A stretch of DNA of 64,000 nt from Bin5 sp965116395 (GCA_965116395.1 OZ220684.1:2232001-2296000); one strand, 5' to 3'. Shown: positions 1 to 8,475, counted from the stretch's first letter. Notes: generated by a model not told the origin, from the sequence alone. Program-made: numbers and translations.

Positions 1-1244
1 ATGATTGGCTTCGAGGCTGTTGTTTTAGCAGCTTCTTTGATGACTTGCCTCCACCACCTCAATTCTTCCTCGGCGGCATTTTCTCCTCCAAGTGGCTGTT
101 TCGGCATGTCTATATGAGCGAGTCCATGGGCATTCCCCCAACCGGATTGCACGGCATACTCGACTATCGCGGGAAACGCGGACAAGGCCCCCCTTATGAG
201 TTCCCTATCGTGGTTGTTCATGCTAATGCCGTCTCGCTCCTGTTTGGGCTTGAATCTGCTATCGAACACGATATTGAAAGGTAAAGACCCTGTTTCGTTA
301 ATGGGGAACTGGACGAATACCTTTGGCAACCCAAGTTCGGGCAATATAACGATATCTTCACACTCGTCATTTTGTTCCAAGATCACTAACAAGCCAGTTG
401 ATATGCGATTGCCCTCATCGTTTCCGTCCAAGGCAATCTTCACATTTGTGAAGATGTTAATGGCCTTAAATCGTCGGATGGCCGCACCGTTGGAAGCCAA
501 AACAATTACCCTATTCGTCGAAAAGCCGTCAATGTTCTCTAGAGCGTTTTCCTGAGAAGACAGTCGCCGAAATACCGTGGTTCCATGGGGACGACTAACT
601 CGGATTTCTCCAAGCTTGTGGCAGGTCGAAAATAGATAAGGGATGGTCTGCTCCAAACGATCCAAGCCCCTCTCAACGATGGTGGAGTTAGCGTTGTAAT
701 AAGTAAAGGAAGCAGTGGGTATACCGGTTACATCAGAAACAGGCTGCGCAGCAACAAAAGCGTCGTCGGTATCCTTTATGTTCTTCAAAATTGCAGCTTC
801 GTCCGCTGGACGATTAAGCTTAGTACAGAACACTTCTAACTCGCCGTCCGCCGTTTGGAGGATGCCATCCACGTCAACGCGGGTCGATATGGCATGCGTT
901 ACTAGGAATCCTGTGCCGAATCGCCCTGTTGTGTCGTCTCCATCGAATTCCTTACTGGAACCACCGGACAATAGCGCTTTCAGTTCTGGGATGCTGAATA
1001 TCCTCCCGTTATGGGATACAACCAAGTCATTTTTCAGATAGGAAAATCTGATCTCTACGAGGTCTTCTCCATCTCGCGCCCCGAAATCGTGGGCGTTCTG
1101 AACCAACTCGAAAGGCCACCGAACTCCGGCAGAATGGTGACCCTCTAGGGCCGACTCAATCCTTTGCAGAATGCGGCGTGCATCGTTTCGGTGTGCCTGG
1201 TCCCTATCGACGGCGCGGGCTTCGTCTAACGCGTTCTTGCTCAT
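1..1244 (-). CDS. GHKL/Hsp90-like ATPase (sacsin-N type), C-terminus beyond window
   Basis: Read on the minus strand, 414 codons are open from ATG at 1244 to the left edge, with an AAAGGA ribosome site about 7 nt upstream. The first ~110 residues carry the Bergerat ATP fold: N-box ELVQNAHD near residue 44, a SHNG box near 71 and a GRFGTGF glycine box near 98. This matches the Hsp90/sacsin/MORC-type histidine-kinase-like ATPase family. It is not a sensor kinase: no HisKA segment or membrane helix precedes the fold. Base composition is visibly lower in GC than the operon to its right, which suggests transfer. Such ATPases occur in defence islands, but no partner gene is visible because the gene runs off the edge. 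The ATPase assignment is firm; the role is unknown. Confidence 0.85.
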   Translation of the reverse strand, partial: MSKNALDEARAVDRDQAHRNDARRILQRIESALEGHHSAGVRWPFELVQNAHDFGARDGEDLVEIRFSYLKNDLVVSHNGRIFSIPELKALLSGGSSKEFDGDDTTGRFGTGFLVTHAISTRVDVDGILQTADGELEVFCTKLNRPADEAAILKNIKDTDDAFVAAQPVSDVTGIPTASFTYYNANSTIVERGLDRLEQTIPYLFSTCHKLGEIRVSRPHGTTVFRRLSSQENALENIDGFSTNRVIVLASNGAAIRRFKAINIFTNVKIALDGNDEGNRISTGLLVILEQNDECEDIVILPELGLPKVFVQFPINETGSLPFNIVFDSRFKPKQERDGISMNNHDRELIRGALSAFPAIVEYAVQSGWGNAHGLAHIDMPKQPLGGENAAEEELRWWRQVIKEAAKTTASKPI

Positions 1245-1284
1245 AGTTATCCTTTGCTAAGAGCTAACCCCTCTGGCTATCCAT

Positions 1285-1301
1285 GTATACCGGTATACCG
1301 G
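1285..1301. promoter_or_regulatory. Overlapping perfect palindromes, candidate operator
   Basis: GTATACCGGTATAC (1285-1298) is a perfect 14-bp palindrome. It overlaps a second perfect 12-bp one, CCGGTATACCGG (1290-1301). The site lies about 41 nt upstream of the ATPase start codon at 1244, where a repressor operator would be expected. No regulator gene is visible beside it. Operator function is inferred. Confidence 0.4.
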
Positions 1302-1327
1302 CCTGATCTCTAATGTGAGTTCAATTT

Positions 1328-1458
1328 GAGACCAAGACTGCTTACACGGGCTGCATCCTGGGATCGCGGGCGTTTCGCCCGCTCTGCCGATATTCGTAAA
1401 CTTTTGGTCTCATTTGGGTTCTACATTAATCAATACAATTTCCAATAGAGACCAAGAC
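1328..1458. repeat. GAGACCAAGAC repeats flanking a GC hairpin
   Basis: GAGACCAAGAC occurs at 1328-1338 and again at 1448-1458. Its 8-nt core is inverted (TTGGTCTC) at 1404-1411. Between the first pair sits a 7-bp hairpin, GCGGGCG-TTT-CGCCCGC (1366-1382), with no T-run after it. The stretch 1245-1559 otherwise holds no gene. The arrangement may be the end of a lost mobile element or a protein-binding array; no transposase is associated with it. Confidence 0.4.
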
Positions 1459-1559
1459 CTTCTGTGTTTCGTGAGAGCGAGCAAGACTCCTGTCTTCCAA
1501 TTGCGAGGCTTGTGCAAACAGTCTTTGTATCGAAGAAAAATCTCTCTGAATTTGACGAC

Positions 1560-2651
1560 TTACTTGGTAAATGCTGCAGCTTCATACAGCGAACTGACCT
1601 GCACCCGGCGCCCTTCATCGGCCGCCGAGCGGTAGGCCGCATCCAGAAGCTCGACTGTGTGCCAGCCGACCTCCGCTGGCGACCGGTTCGGCGCGCCGCG
1701 CACGATGACGTCGACAAGGTTGTTCGCCGGCGCCGACGACAGATAACTCTGCTCCTCCGTCATGGGCGGCAACTCCTCCACAGTCCCGTCTGCATAGTAA
1801 ATTGTACAGCGCTTGTGGATAATGTCGGCGTTGATCCACCCCCGGTCACAGTAGATCTGCACCACCATCTCCTGCTCCGGACCGCCGGCATGCAGCGTGC
1901 CGGAACTGCCGACATTGGCCAGCGCGCCGTTGTCCATCTGCGCGATCATCGCGTCAACCACATCCACCCGTGTATCGAGATTTTCCATCAGCGCCAGCAC
2001 GCTGACCGGCCTCAGTCCGGTCATATGCAGCATCAGCCCCACCGAATGCGTCGCCTGCAGATGGCCCTGGCCGCCGCCCGAGCGCTCCGGATCGCTGTAG
2101 ACATCGCCGGGTCCAGTAACCGGGTAGGCGTACAGGTTGTCGTGGACGCTGTCATCGCCCCGGTACAGTGAAATGACGCTGGAGGCGAACATGTTGTTGA
2201 TATAGCGGATCCCGCCCAGCCGTCCCGCGGCGATCACCTCCTTGACCCGCAGCACATGAGGGTTGTAGTTCCACGGGTAGCCGATGATCAGCTGGCATCC
2301 GCGCTCGCGGCTGAGTTCGGTCAGATGGCGTGCGTGCGCCGCGAACAGCGTCATCGGCTTTTCGAGGACCACGTGCAGACCCTGCTCAAGGCAGGCGCGC
2401 GCGGCCTCGTAATGGGCGGCGTGCCAGACCGCGATCACGACGCCGTCCAGCCGTTCCTGCGCCAGCATCTCGTGAATGTCGGTATAGGTCCGTTCCACAC
2501 CGAAGTGCCGGGCCGCTTTGTCCAGCACATCCGCGCGGACGTCGGCCAGGGCAACGAGGTCGGCGTTCGGATTGGCCTGCAGCGCGGGAATATGGGCGGT
2601 CGTGGACCACCATCCGGTTCCGATGACGGCGATTCGGGCTGTGTCGGGCAT
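1560..2651 (-). CDS. Gfo/Idh/MocA family oxidoreductase
   Basis: 363 aa, a normal length for NAD(P)-dependent sugar or polyol dehydrogenases of this family. The N-terminal Rossmann half shows GTGWWS near residue 11 and the family EKP motif at 97-99, where the lysine is the usual catalytic residue. The C-terminal half is the alpha/beta substrate-binding domain. It is the last gene of a minus-strand run of six catabolic genes (1560-7953), which suggests oxidation of an imported sugar or inositol-like compound whose product is handled by the neighbouring isomerases. A truncated near-identical copy of its first 74 residues lies at 13230-13457. The exact substrate cannot be read from the sequence. 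Confidence 0.9.
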   Translation of the reverse strand: MPDTARIAVIGTGWWSTTAHIPALQANPNADLVALADVRADVLDKAARHFGVERTYTDIHEMLAQERLDGVVIAVWHAAHYEAARACLEQGLHVVLEKPMTLFAAHARHLTELSRERGCQLIIGYPWNYNPHVLRVKEVIAAGRLGGIRYINNMFASSVISLYRGDDSVHDNLYAYPVTGPGDVYSDPERSGGGQGHLQATHSVGLMLHMTGLRPVSVLALMENLDTRVDVVDAMIAQMDNGALANVGSSGTLHAGGPEQEMVVQIYCDRGWINADIIHKRCTIYYADGTVEELPPMTEEQSYLSSAPANNLVDVIVRGAPNRSPAEVGWHTVELLDAAYRSAADEGRRVQVSSLYEAAAFTK

Positions 2652-2735
2652 GGGAGTCTTTCCAGTTCTTAGTTTTCAGCCTTTGGCGGCTGCGTTCGAT
2701 TTGGAACACGAGTGAAAAATGGCTAGCGACCTTCG

Positions 2736-3572
2736 CTATTCACTAGCCGCCAGCAGGCGTCTGATCTCATCCCGCATCCTGATCGTCTCGGTCATCACAT
2801 CTACCTGGTCACAGTCCATCCACGGATCGTGTTCATACTCCAGCGTCAGGTAGCCGCTGTAGCCCGCGGCCTCAAGCAGCTCGACCACGGCGGGGAAGTC
2901 GATCACTCCGTCATCCCAGCGCGCCTGCAGCTTGTCGCGGCAAGCTTGCCGCAGATGGACATGGCCGGCGTAGGGGACGAGGGGATCCACGTCTGCCGGC
3001 TCATAACCCTGCGCCACAAAGTGGGAATAATCCAGCACGATTTTGAGCGCGGGATTCCTCTGCAGAAATGTCAACGTATCGAATGGACTTTCCAGCACCG
3101 ACTCAACGTGCGGCTCAAACAGAAATGTCACATTCTCGGCCGCGGCCAGCGCCGCCAGTTCGTTCATCACCGCTGCCGACAGCGCCACCGCCTCTTCGTG
3201 GGATATGCCCACCTGGTCAACGCCCGGCAGCACCAGCACCGACGGGATGCGCGCAGCGGTACAAAAATGGAGTACCTGCTTGAACGTCTCCAGGTTGGCG
3301 GCCCGTACGCTCTCATCCACCGAATTGATCGGCCTGTCGTCAAATCCATCCCCGAAAACGTAGAGCAGATTGCTGAGCGGGAGACCGGCCTCTGTCACGC
3401 GGCGGGCTTGCCCCTCTGGATCGCGTTCGATCTCGCGCGAATCGAGCAACGCGCCAGGCGCGGCGATTAGGTCCATCGCCTGCACCCCCAGCGCCTGCAA
3501 TATCGCGGCCGATTCCGATAAACTGGCGCCCACGTAGGCCCAGGCAGCGCCGGCGAGTTTAAGGGTGGTCAT
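2736..3572 (-). CDS. Sugar phosphate isomerase/epimerase (xylose-isomerase-like TIM barrel)
   Basis: 278 aa. The reading frame is open upstream to 3746, but that would overlap the next gene and add 58 unrelated residues. The ATG at 3572 has GGAG 8-9 nt upstream, so it was chosen. The pattern is that of the AP-endonuclease-2/xylose isomerase-like superfamily: metal-ligand candidates E153 (FEPHVE), D181/H184 (LDYSHF), H204/H206 (GHVHLRQ) and E245 (LEYEHD). Members isomerise or epimerise sugars and inositol intermediates using a divalent metal. It sits beside a second member (3715-4584) and a Gfo/Idh/MocA dehydrogenase, a common arrangement in myo-inositol or sugar catabolism. The substrate is unknown. 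Confidence 0.85.
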   Translation of the reverse strand: MTTLKLAGAAWAYVGASLSESAAILQALGVQAMDLIAAPGALLDSREIERDPEGQARRVTEAGLPLSNLLYVFGDGFDDRPINSVDESVRAANLETFKQVLHFCTAARIPSVLVLPGVDQVGISHEEAVALSAAVMNELAALAAAENVTFLFEPHVESVLESPFDTLTFLQRNPALKIVLDYSHFVAQGYEPADVDPLVPYAGHVHLRQACRDKLQARWDDGVIDFPAVVELLEAAGYSGYLTLEYEHDPWMDCDQVDVMTETIRMRDEIRRLLAASE

Positions 3573-3714
3573 GATTAGCTCCAGTTCATCTTGTAAGCAG
3601 GAAGCGGGCCGCTCGCTTGTCATTGACGGCGGATTCCAGAACTGCCTGTTGCAGCCGGTGGAACGTATGCTGTCGTAAACAGGCGTGGAATCGAGGGAAT
3701 GGCGACGAGAGCGG

Positions 3715-4584
3715 TCAGGCCGTTTGAATTTGCTCGATGGCGGCAAGGAGATTGTCCCGGCTTTGTCGTGAACCGACCTTCAACGTCTCCAACGTGCTGT
3801 CAACTTTACGCTCGTACTCGACCGCCCAGACGCCGTCGAACGAATCGAGCAGCGTGCGGATGATCGGCGGCCAGTCGATGTCGCCCTCTCCAAATGCGCG
3901 ATACTCCACACCGGAGGCCAGACGGGCAACATCTTTCCAGTGCGTATAGACCACCCTGTCCTGGATTGCGAGCAGGGCTTCGTAGGGATCTTCACCACCA
4001 TAGGCATAGTTGGCCGGATCGTAAGTAACGCCCACCGATTTGTAAGGAACCATATCCAGCAGCCGTTTGAGCCGCGCGCCCGTGGCCGATGTGCCTCCGT
4101 GATTCTCAATCGCCAATGACACATTTTTCGCCTGAGCGTAGCTGCCGAGCCGGTTGAAGGCCGCGCTGAGCGTCTCGTACAGGGCGTCCGTCACCCGCTC
4201 TGCCGGCAGCACATAGTGTTTGGAGTGTGTAAAGTCATGCTCGGTGAAGACCCGCACCACACGCGCGTCGAGCGCGTCAGCATGGTCGATCACCTTAGTC
4301 AGTTCGTCGCAGCGATCTTCGGCCACATCCCCGTACAGCCCGACCACCGCCCCGCCGCCGAGAGCGGCGATTTTGACCCCGGCATTCGCCGCCATGCGCC
4401 GCACAGCGTCCAACTCCTGGGGAGTGGCATCGACTGCGATCTTGTTGCGGGACTCCTCTTCAAGCCAGCCGCAGTCGATTTCGACCAACGTCAGTCCGAT
4501 TTCACGCGAGGCCGCGAAAAACTCGGGTACGGTGTACTCGCGAAAGCCATACGATGCGTTGCCCAACGCTATCCTGGTAGACAT
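3715..4584 (-). CDS. Sugar phosphate isomerase/epimerase, second paralogue
   Basis: 289 aa, TIM-barrel family of IolE/IolI/xylose-isomerase-like enzymes. Likely metal ligands are E160 (AIENHG), D189 (TYDPANY), H215 (YTHWKDV) and the C-terminal E of VEYERK. It differs clearly in sequence from the neighbour at 2736-3572, so the pair probably performs two different steps rather than being a recent duplicate. It is cytoplasmic, with no signal peptide, and transcribed with its neighbours on the minus strand. Candidate steps include inosose dehydration or ketose epimerisation; the sequence alone does not separate these. Confidence 0.85.
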   Translation of the reverse strand: MSTRIALGNASYGFREYTVPEFFAASREIGLTLVEIDCGWLEEESRNKIAVDATPQELDAVRRMAANAGVKIAALGGGAVVGLYGDVAEDRCDELTKVIDHADALDARVVRVFTEHDFTHSKHYVLPAERVTDALYETLSAAFNRLGSYAQAKNVSLAIENHGGTSATGARLKRLLDMVPYKSVGVTYDPANYAYGGEDPYEALLAIQDRVVYTHWKDVARLASGVEYRAFGEGDIDWPPIIRTLLDSFDGVWAVEYERKVDSTLETLKVGSRQSRDNLLAAIEQIQTA

Positions 4585-4663
4585 CAGAACGCCCTCCTGG
4601 CATGGTTCGACGACAACGAACGGTCGGATGAGATACGGGGCCGCTCTCCCCTTTCGGCGGCCT

Positions 4664-6379
4664 TCAGGTGCGAAGATGCTGTTGTTCGCCGGCTTGGCTC
4701 ACCTGTAGATTACGCCAGCGGCCAGTGACGCCCTGGCCAAAAATCGTTTGCCTGTACTCCGGGTCCAGACCAGGCAAGATGCCGCCGCGACCATCCGGAA
4801 GATCGTCCAGCAGTGTGAAGATCGCCATATTCACCGAAAAGCGAGTCGGCTTGATCACCGGCGCTGCCGGCGGGTCGACCGTCGCTACCCACTCTATCTG
4901 ATGGACTAGCTCCCCGTCCACGTACCACTCGGCGCGATCAGGGCCGGGCGTCAGCACGCTGTCCTCCCCGGGATCGTAGCGGATCTCGTAGCGATGCCAG
5001 GATCCCGGCTCGATTTCCAAGTCGGTCAGCGCCGGATCCGCCATCGGCAGGACGGAGCTGACGCCGCCTGGCGCCGTAACGACGAACAGCTCGCGCAGCG
5101 CCATGACGCGGCGATTGGATATTTCGAAGTTGATGACCATACCGGTCGAATCGTCGATCAGGGCGATGGCGGCGCACCCCAAACGGGGGTCGTCCGGGTC
5201 GGCCGCGAAGGGATTGCCCTCCGTTCCATGCACATCGACGGCCATCTCCACCGCCACAGAAAGACCGTTGCCAGTGGCAAAACGTCGGTCGGCGGTGACA
5301 ATCGCCTTGACATGGTCAAGAGGATTGTCGAATGCGATCGTAAAACGCGGGATATCAATTTTGAATTCGGGCCGCTCACGGGTCGGAGTGGTGAGCGTTG
5401 CCGCCGGATCCAGGGCCGTGAAATCGCCCGCCTGCAAGACATGCCAGCCTGCGCCGATTATGGGCGAGCCCGCTGTCCAGTCATCGAAATCACGCCCGTC
5501 CCCGGCCAGGAGATTGGGGGGGGCGGGCAGACCGCGCCATACATCCACCGTGCGCGGCTCGTTCGGCCAGTCCAGCGGCGCGTATCTCTCCTCGTCCCAG
5601 ATTTGGTCCAGTTCCGTCGTCAGTTCGATGACATTGCCGGCGGGATCGGGCACATAGATGAAGATATTATGGCCGGGACCGTGCCGGCTTGGCCCGTAGA
5701 TGATGGGCACGTCGTTGCGCCAGAGATGATCGCACATGCGCTTTACATCGTTCCAGTCGGCCAGGTCGTAGGCATAGTGGTTCACCTTGGCGTGCCCGGC
5801 ATTGAGGAGCGCGATCCCATGATGATCCTGGTTGCAGCGCAGCCATATCACGGCATCTTCGGCAGTATCCGACACGCGAAAGCCAAGCGCGTCGGTATAG
5901 AAAGCCGCCGCGCGCTTGAGTTCGATGCTTTGCAGCGTGATATGGCCGAACCTGAGCGGGCGGATTTCACGCGGCTGGAGGGGCTGATCGAGGCTCCTCA
6001 TGCCTTCATAAAGCTCGATCCGGTTCCCGTCGACGTCCAAATAGCAAAGGGCTTCGCCGTGGCCCGGCTCAGCGTACGTCCTCTCGTGCGGATGGAAGCC
6101 GCGCTGCGCCAGGGCGTTCCGGGCGGCTTCCAGCGCATCGCCGTCCGTGACTTCCAAGCCCAGATGGTGCAGCTTTCTCTCCTCGCCCGGATAGATGGCC
6201 AGGCAGTGATGTTCAGCATTGCAACGCAGGAAGACCGCGCCGCCGCCGCGCTCGGAGACTTCCAGGCCAACAATTTGTTCGTAGAAGTCGACAGTCTCCT
6301 CGACATTGGGGACGGTGATGGCGACATGGCCCATTCGCTTGATATTGATCATGAGTTGGGGGGAAGAGCGGCGCGCCAC
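4664..6379 (-). CDS. VOC-family protein with two glyoxalase-like modules fused to a lectin-like C-terminal domain
   Basis: 571 aa from a GTG at 6379 with AGGAGG 11 nt upstream; an alternative ATG lies at 6352. Residues ~15-130 and ~142-260 are two VOC (glyoxalase/extradiol dioxygenase) modules. Each has the betaalphabetabetabeta pattern and metal-ligand candidates: H18 (GHVAIT), the H of HHLGLEV and the E of NRIELYE in the first, then GHITLQ, NHYAYD and NVIELTTE in the second. Up to here it resembles catechol-2,3-dioxygenase-type proteins. Residues ~300-565 form an additional beta-rich domain resembling the concanavalin-like DUF6081 group (motifs WHRYEIRYDP and AEWYVDGELVHQ). A ring-cleaving or glyoxalase-type enzyme carrying such a tail is unusual. 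No signal peptide is present. Confidence 0.8.
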   Translation of the reverse strand: MARRSSPQLMINIKRMGHVAITVPNVEETVDFYEQIVGLEVSERGGGAVFLRCNAEHHCLAIYPGEERKLHHLGLEVTDGDALEAARNALAQRGFHPHERTYAEPGHGEALCYLDVDGNRIELYEGMRSLDQPLQPREIRPLRFGHITLQSIELKRAAAFYTDALGFRVSDTAEDAVIWLRCNQDHHGIALLNAGHAKVNHYAYDLADWNDVKRMCDHLWRNDVPIIYGPSRHGPGHNIFIYVPDPAGNVIELTTELDQIWDEERYAPLDWPNEPRTVDVWRGLPAPPNLLAGDGRDFDDWTAGSPIIGAGWHVLQAGDFTALDPAATLTTPTRERPEFKIDIPRFTIAFDNPLDHVKAIVTADRRFATGNGLSVAVEMAVDVHGTEGNPFAADPDDPRLGCAAIALIDDSTGMVINFEISNRRVMALRELFVVTAPGGVSSVLPMADPALTDLEIEPGSWHRYEIRYDPGEDSVLTPGPDRAEWYVDGELVHQIEWVATVDPPAAPVIKPTRFSVNMAIFTLLDDLPDGRGGILPGLDPEYRQTIFGQGVTGRWRNLQVSQAGEQQHLRT

Positions 6380-6394
6380 TTCTCCGTGTTCCTC

Positions 6395-7180
6395 CTATTG
6401 GATGCTGAGGCCGCCATCGAGCACGAGGGCATGGCCGTTCAGATAGGCTGCCTTGTCCGAACTGAGCCACAGTACAGAGTTGGCGACCTCTTGCGGTTTG
6501 ATCAGCCGCTTCATCGGCAGGCTGGAGATCAGCGTCGATGCCACCTGAGCGTCACCGCGCGTGAAACGTTCGAACATGGAGGTGGCCACGACGGCGGGGC
6601 ATACGGCGTTCACGCGAATGCCGGCGTCGACAAATTCGAGCGCGACCGCCCTGGTCAGCCCGATCACGCCATGTTTGCTCGCCACATAGGAAGCCATATT
6701 GCTTTGACCCAGATGTCCGACGGTCGAAGAAGTATTGACGATCGAGCCTCCGCCTTGCTCAAGCATTGCCGGGATCTCGTGCTTCATACTCAGCCACACG
6801 CCCTTGAGATTGATGTCGATGACCCGGTCCCAATCCTCCTCGCTGCTGTCCAAAATGGATGCATTGGCCGGTTCGACGCCGGCGTTGTTGTGGGCGACAT
6901 CCAACCGACCGTATTCGGCGACGGTCAGGCGAACCATCTCTTCGACCTCGCTCGACTTGGACACATCGGCCTGTACAAAGAGCGCTTCGCCGCCGGCTTC
7001 ACGGATGAGGCGCACCGTCTCAAGGCCGCCCTTGCTGTCCACGTCACACGCGACAACTTTGGCCCGCGCCTGCGCGAAGGCCAGCGCCGAAGCCCGGCCA
7101 ATCCCGGAACCCGCTCCCGTAACCAGTGTTACCTTATCCGCCAACGTTGCCTCTCTAAACACAAATGAAGCCTCCTCCAT
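6395..7180 (-). CDS. Short-chain dehydrogenase/reductase
   Basis: 261 aa, classical SDR length. TGAGSGIG near residue 21 binds the nucleotide, NNAG is present, and the catalytic Ser and YVASK (Tyr, Lys) are intact. An acidic residue at the end of beta2 (ACDVDS) favours NAD over NADP. Its stop codon overlaps the AGGAGG ribosome site of the following VOC gene, so the two are probably translated from one transcript. It probably interconverts a hydroxyl and a keto group on a sugar-derived intermediate. Confidence 0.9.
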   Translation of the reverse strand: MEEASFVFREATLADKVTLVTGAGSGIGRASALAFAQARAKVVACDVDSKGGLETVRLIREAGGEALFVQADVSKSSEVEEMVRLTVAEYGRLDVAHNNAGVEPANASILDSSEEDWDRVIDINLKGVWLSMKHEIPAMLEQGGGSIVNTSSTVGHLGQSNMASYVASKHGVIGLTRAVALEFVDAGIRVNAVCPAVVATSMFERFTRGDAQVASTLISSLPMKRLIKPQEVANSVLWLSSDKAAYLNGHALVLDGGLSIQ

Positions 7181-7197
7181 AAGCCGATGCTCGGCGC

Positions 7198-7953
7198 CTA
7201 GGCCAGAATGCCGCCATCAACGGCCATCGGGTGCCCAGTAACAAACGACGCGGCGTCGGAACAGAGCCACACGACGGCCTCGGCAATCTCCTCCGGCCTT
7301 CCCATGCGCCCGATTGGCTCCAACTCGGTAAAATTGGCAACAGCGTCCGGGTAGTCGACCGCCTGTTGTGCAACCATCGGCGTGGAAATCAGGCCGGGAC
7401 AAACAGCGTTTATGCGGATGTTGGAGCGGGCATACTCCAGCGCGGCGGAGCGCGTCAACTGCACGACGCCGCCCTTGGTCGCGCTATATACGGCGAGCTC
7501 GGGCGTGCCGGTCATGCCTGCATTGGAGGCCGCGTTGACGATGACGCCCCCGCCCTGCCGCAGCATCTGCGGGATCTCGTACTTCATTGAAAGCCAGACA
7601 CCCTTCAGATTGACCCGCATAATGCGGTCGAAATTCTCTTCCGTGCAGTCGGCGGTTAGGGACATATCGCCGAGGATGCCGGCATTGTTGAAGGCGCAGT
7701 CCAAACGTCCAAACACCTCCACACAGCGATCGATAGCCGCCTCCACCGAGGCCGCCTCACCTACATCGCAGGAGACGAAGACCGCCTCTCCGCCTGAGAG
7801 TTCGATCAGCCGCAGCGACTCCTGGCCGCCGTCAATATCCACATCAGCGACGACCAGCTTGGCCCCGCGGTCAGCGAAGGCAAGGGCCGTAGCTCGGCCA
7901 ATGCCGGAACCGCCGCCGGTCACAAAGGCAATCTTTCCGTCCAGACTGTTCAC
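7198..7953 (-). CDS. Short-chain dehydrogenase/reductase
   Basis: 251 aa from a GTG at 7953, chosen because AAGGAG lies just upstream and the protein then begins VNSLDGKIAF as SDRs usually do. The frame itself stays open to 8064. Motifs: TGGGSGIG, NNAG, YSATK (catalytic Tyr/Lys) and a C-terminal VDGG. It is the first gene of the minus-strand catabolic run and is moderately similar to the SDR downstream (6395-7180). Two SDRs together with a Gfo/Idh/MocA dehydrogenase suggest successive oxidations of one polyhydroxylated substrate. Confidence 0.88.
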   Translation of the reverse strand: MNSLDGKIAFVTGGGSGIGRATALAFADRGAKLVVADVDIDGGQESLRLIELSGGEAVFVSCDVGEAASVEAAIDRCVEVFGRLDCAFNNAGILGDMSLTADCTEENFDRIMRVNLKGVWLSMKYEIPQMLRQGGGVIVNAASNAGMTGTPELAVYSATKGGVVQLTRSAALEYARSNIRINAVCPGLISTPMVAQQAVDYPDAVANFTELEPIGRMGRPEEIAEAVVWLCSDAASFVTGHPMAVDGGILA

Positions 7954-8008
7954 AGCGCTCCTTCCTTTTGTGCGAGGATTCGCATTCCCATGGCATGTCC
8001 CGCCATCG

Positions 8009-8186
8009 TCAATCGGCGGCAGCGACAGGCGAGTCCAGCAAGCCAAGTTCCTCCAGGCGTTCAATCCATTGTTGCCGGAGCGAGCTGCCGCCGTGGTTTT
8101 CCAGCCAGTGGGCAGGATATAGTGAATCGCCCCCAGGCGATCATAATTCCCTTCCGCTATCTGCTCAATGACATCTGGTTGGCCTC
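8009..8186 (-). pseudogene. Gene remnant, C-terminal end of an unidentified protein
   Basis: On the minus strand, about 55 residues read like real protein. GQPDVIEQIAEGNYDRLGAI is followed, after a one-base frame change near 8112, by PAHWLENHGGSSLRQQWIER and a stop codon at 8009-8011. There is no start codon, and the frame is closed upstream by a stop near 8187. I do not recognise the family. The stretch 8187-8475 beyond it shows no coding signal. The remnant lies immediately upstream of an intact SDR operon and beside a dead IS element, which fits local decay. Confidence 0.35.
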
Positions 8187-8475
8187 AGCGGAAAACATGT
8201 GTCACATCAAACGCAAGCTCGACCAAGAGTTCACGAAGAAAAACCTTGCCGTTCTTGGTGGTCTTTCGCGGCCCTTCGCGGATCAACAACGACTGCGTAA
8301 CACCAGCACATTTGTTGTTGATCAGTAAGCATGGCTTTCTCGCCGGGAAGTTGAAAAGCGTTGAACACAGCAAGATACTTCGAAGTGTAATTTGTGGCAA
8401 TAGCTGCGTCAAGGCGGGAAAATGGAGCGCCCCCTGCCGCGATAGCGCCTTCTGCAATGTAAAGTATTATAGAGA

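Noticed and set aside
1366..1382. GC hairpin as an intrinsic terminator
   Set aside because: No T-run follows on either strand and no gene ends beside it.
3573..3746. N-terminal extension of the isomerase to 3746
   Set aside because: It would overlap the neighbouring isomerase gene, adds basic non-conserved residues and lacks a ribosome site; ATG 3572 has GGAG upstream.
4994..7168. Long plus-strand open frame of 724 codons
   Set aside because: It lies opposite the VOC fusion and SDR genes, which show clear family motifs on the minus strand. The plus frame has no motif, an odd His/Arg/Gln-rich composition and no ribosome site.
8185..8457. Minus-strand ORF of 90 codons near the IS982 element
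   Set aside because: No ribosome site, no domain, and composition typical of non-coding DNA.
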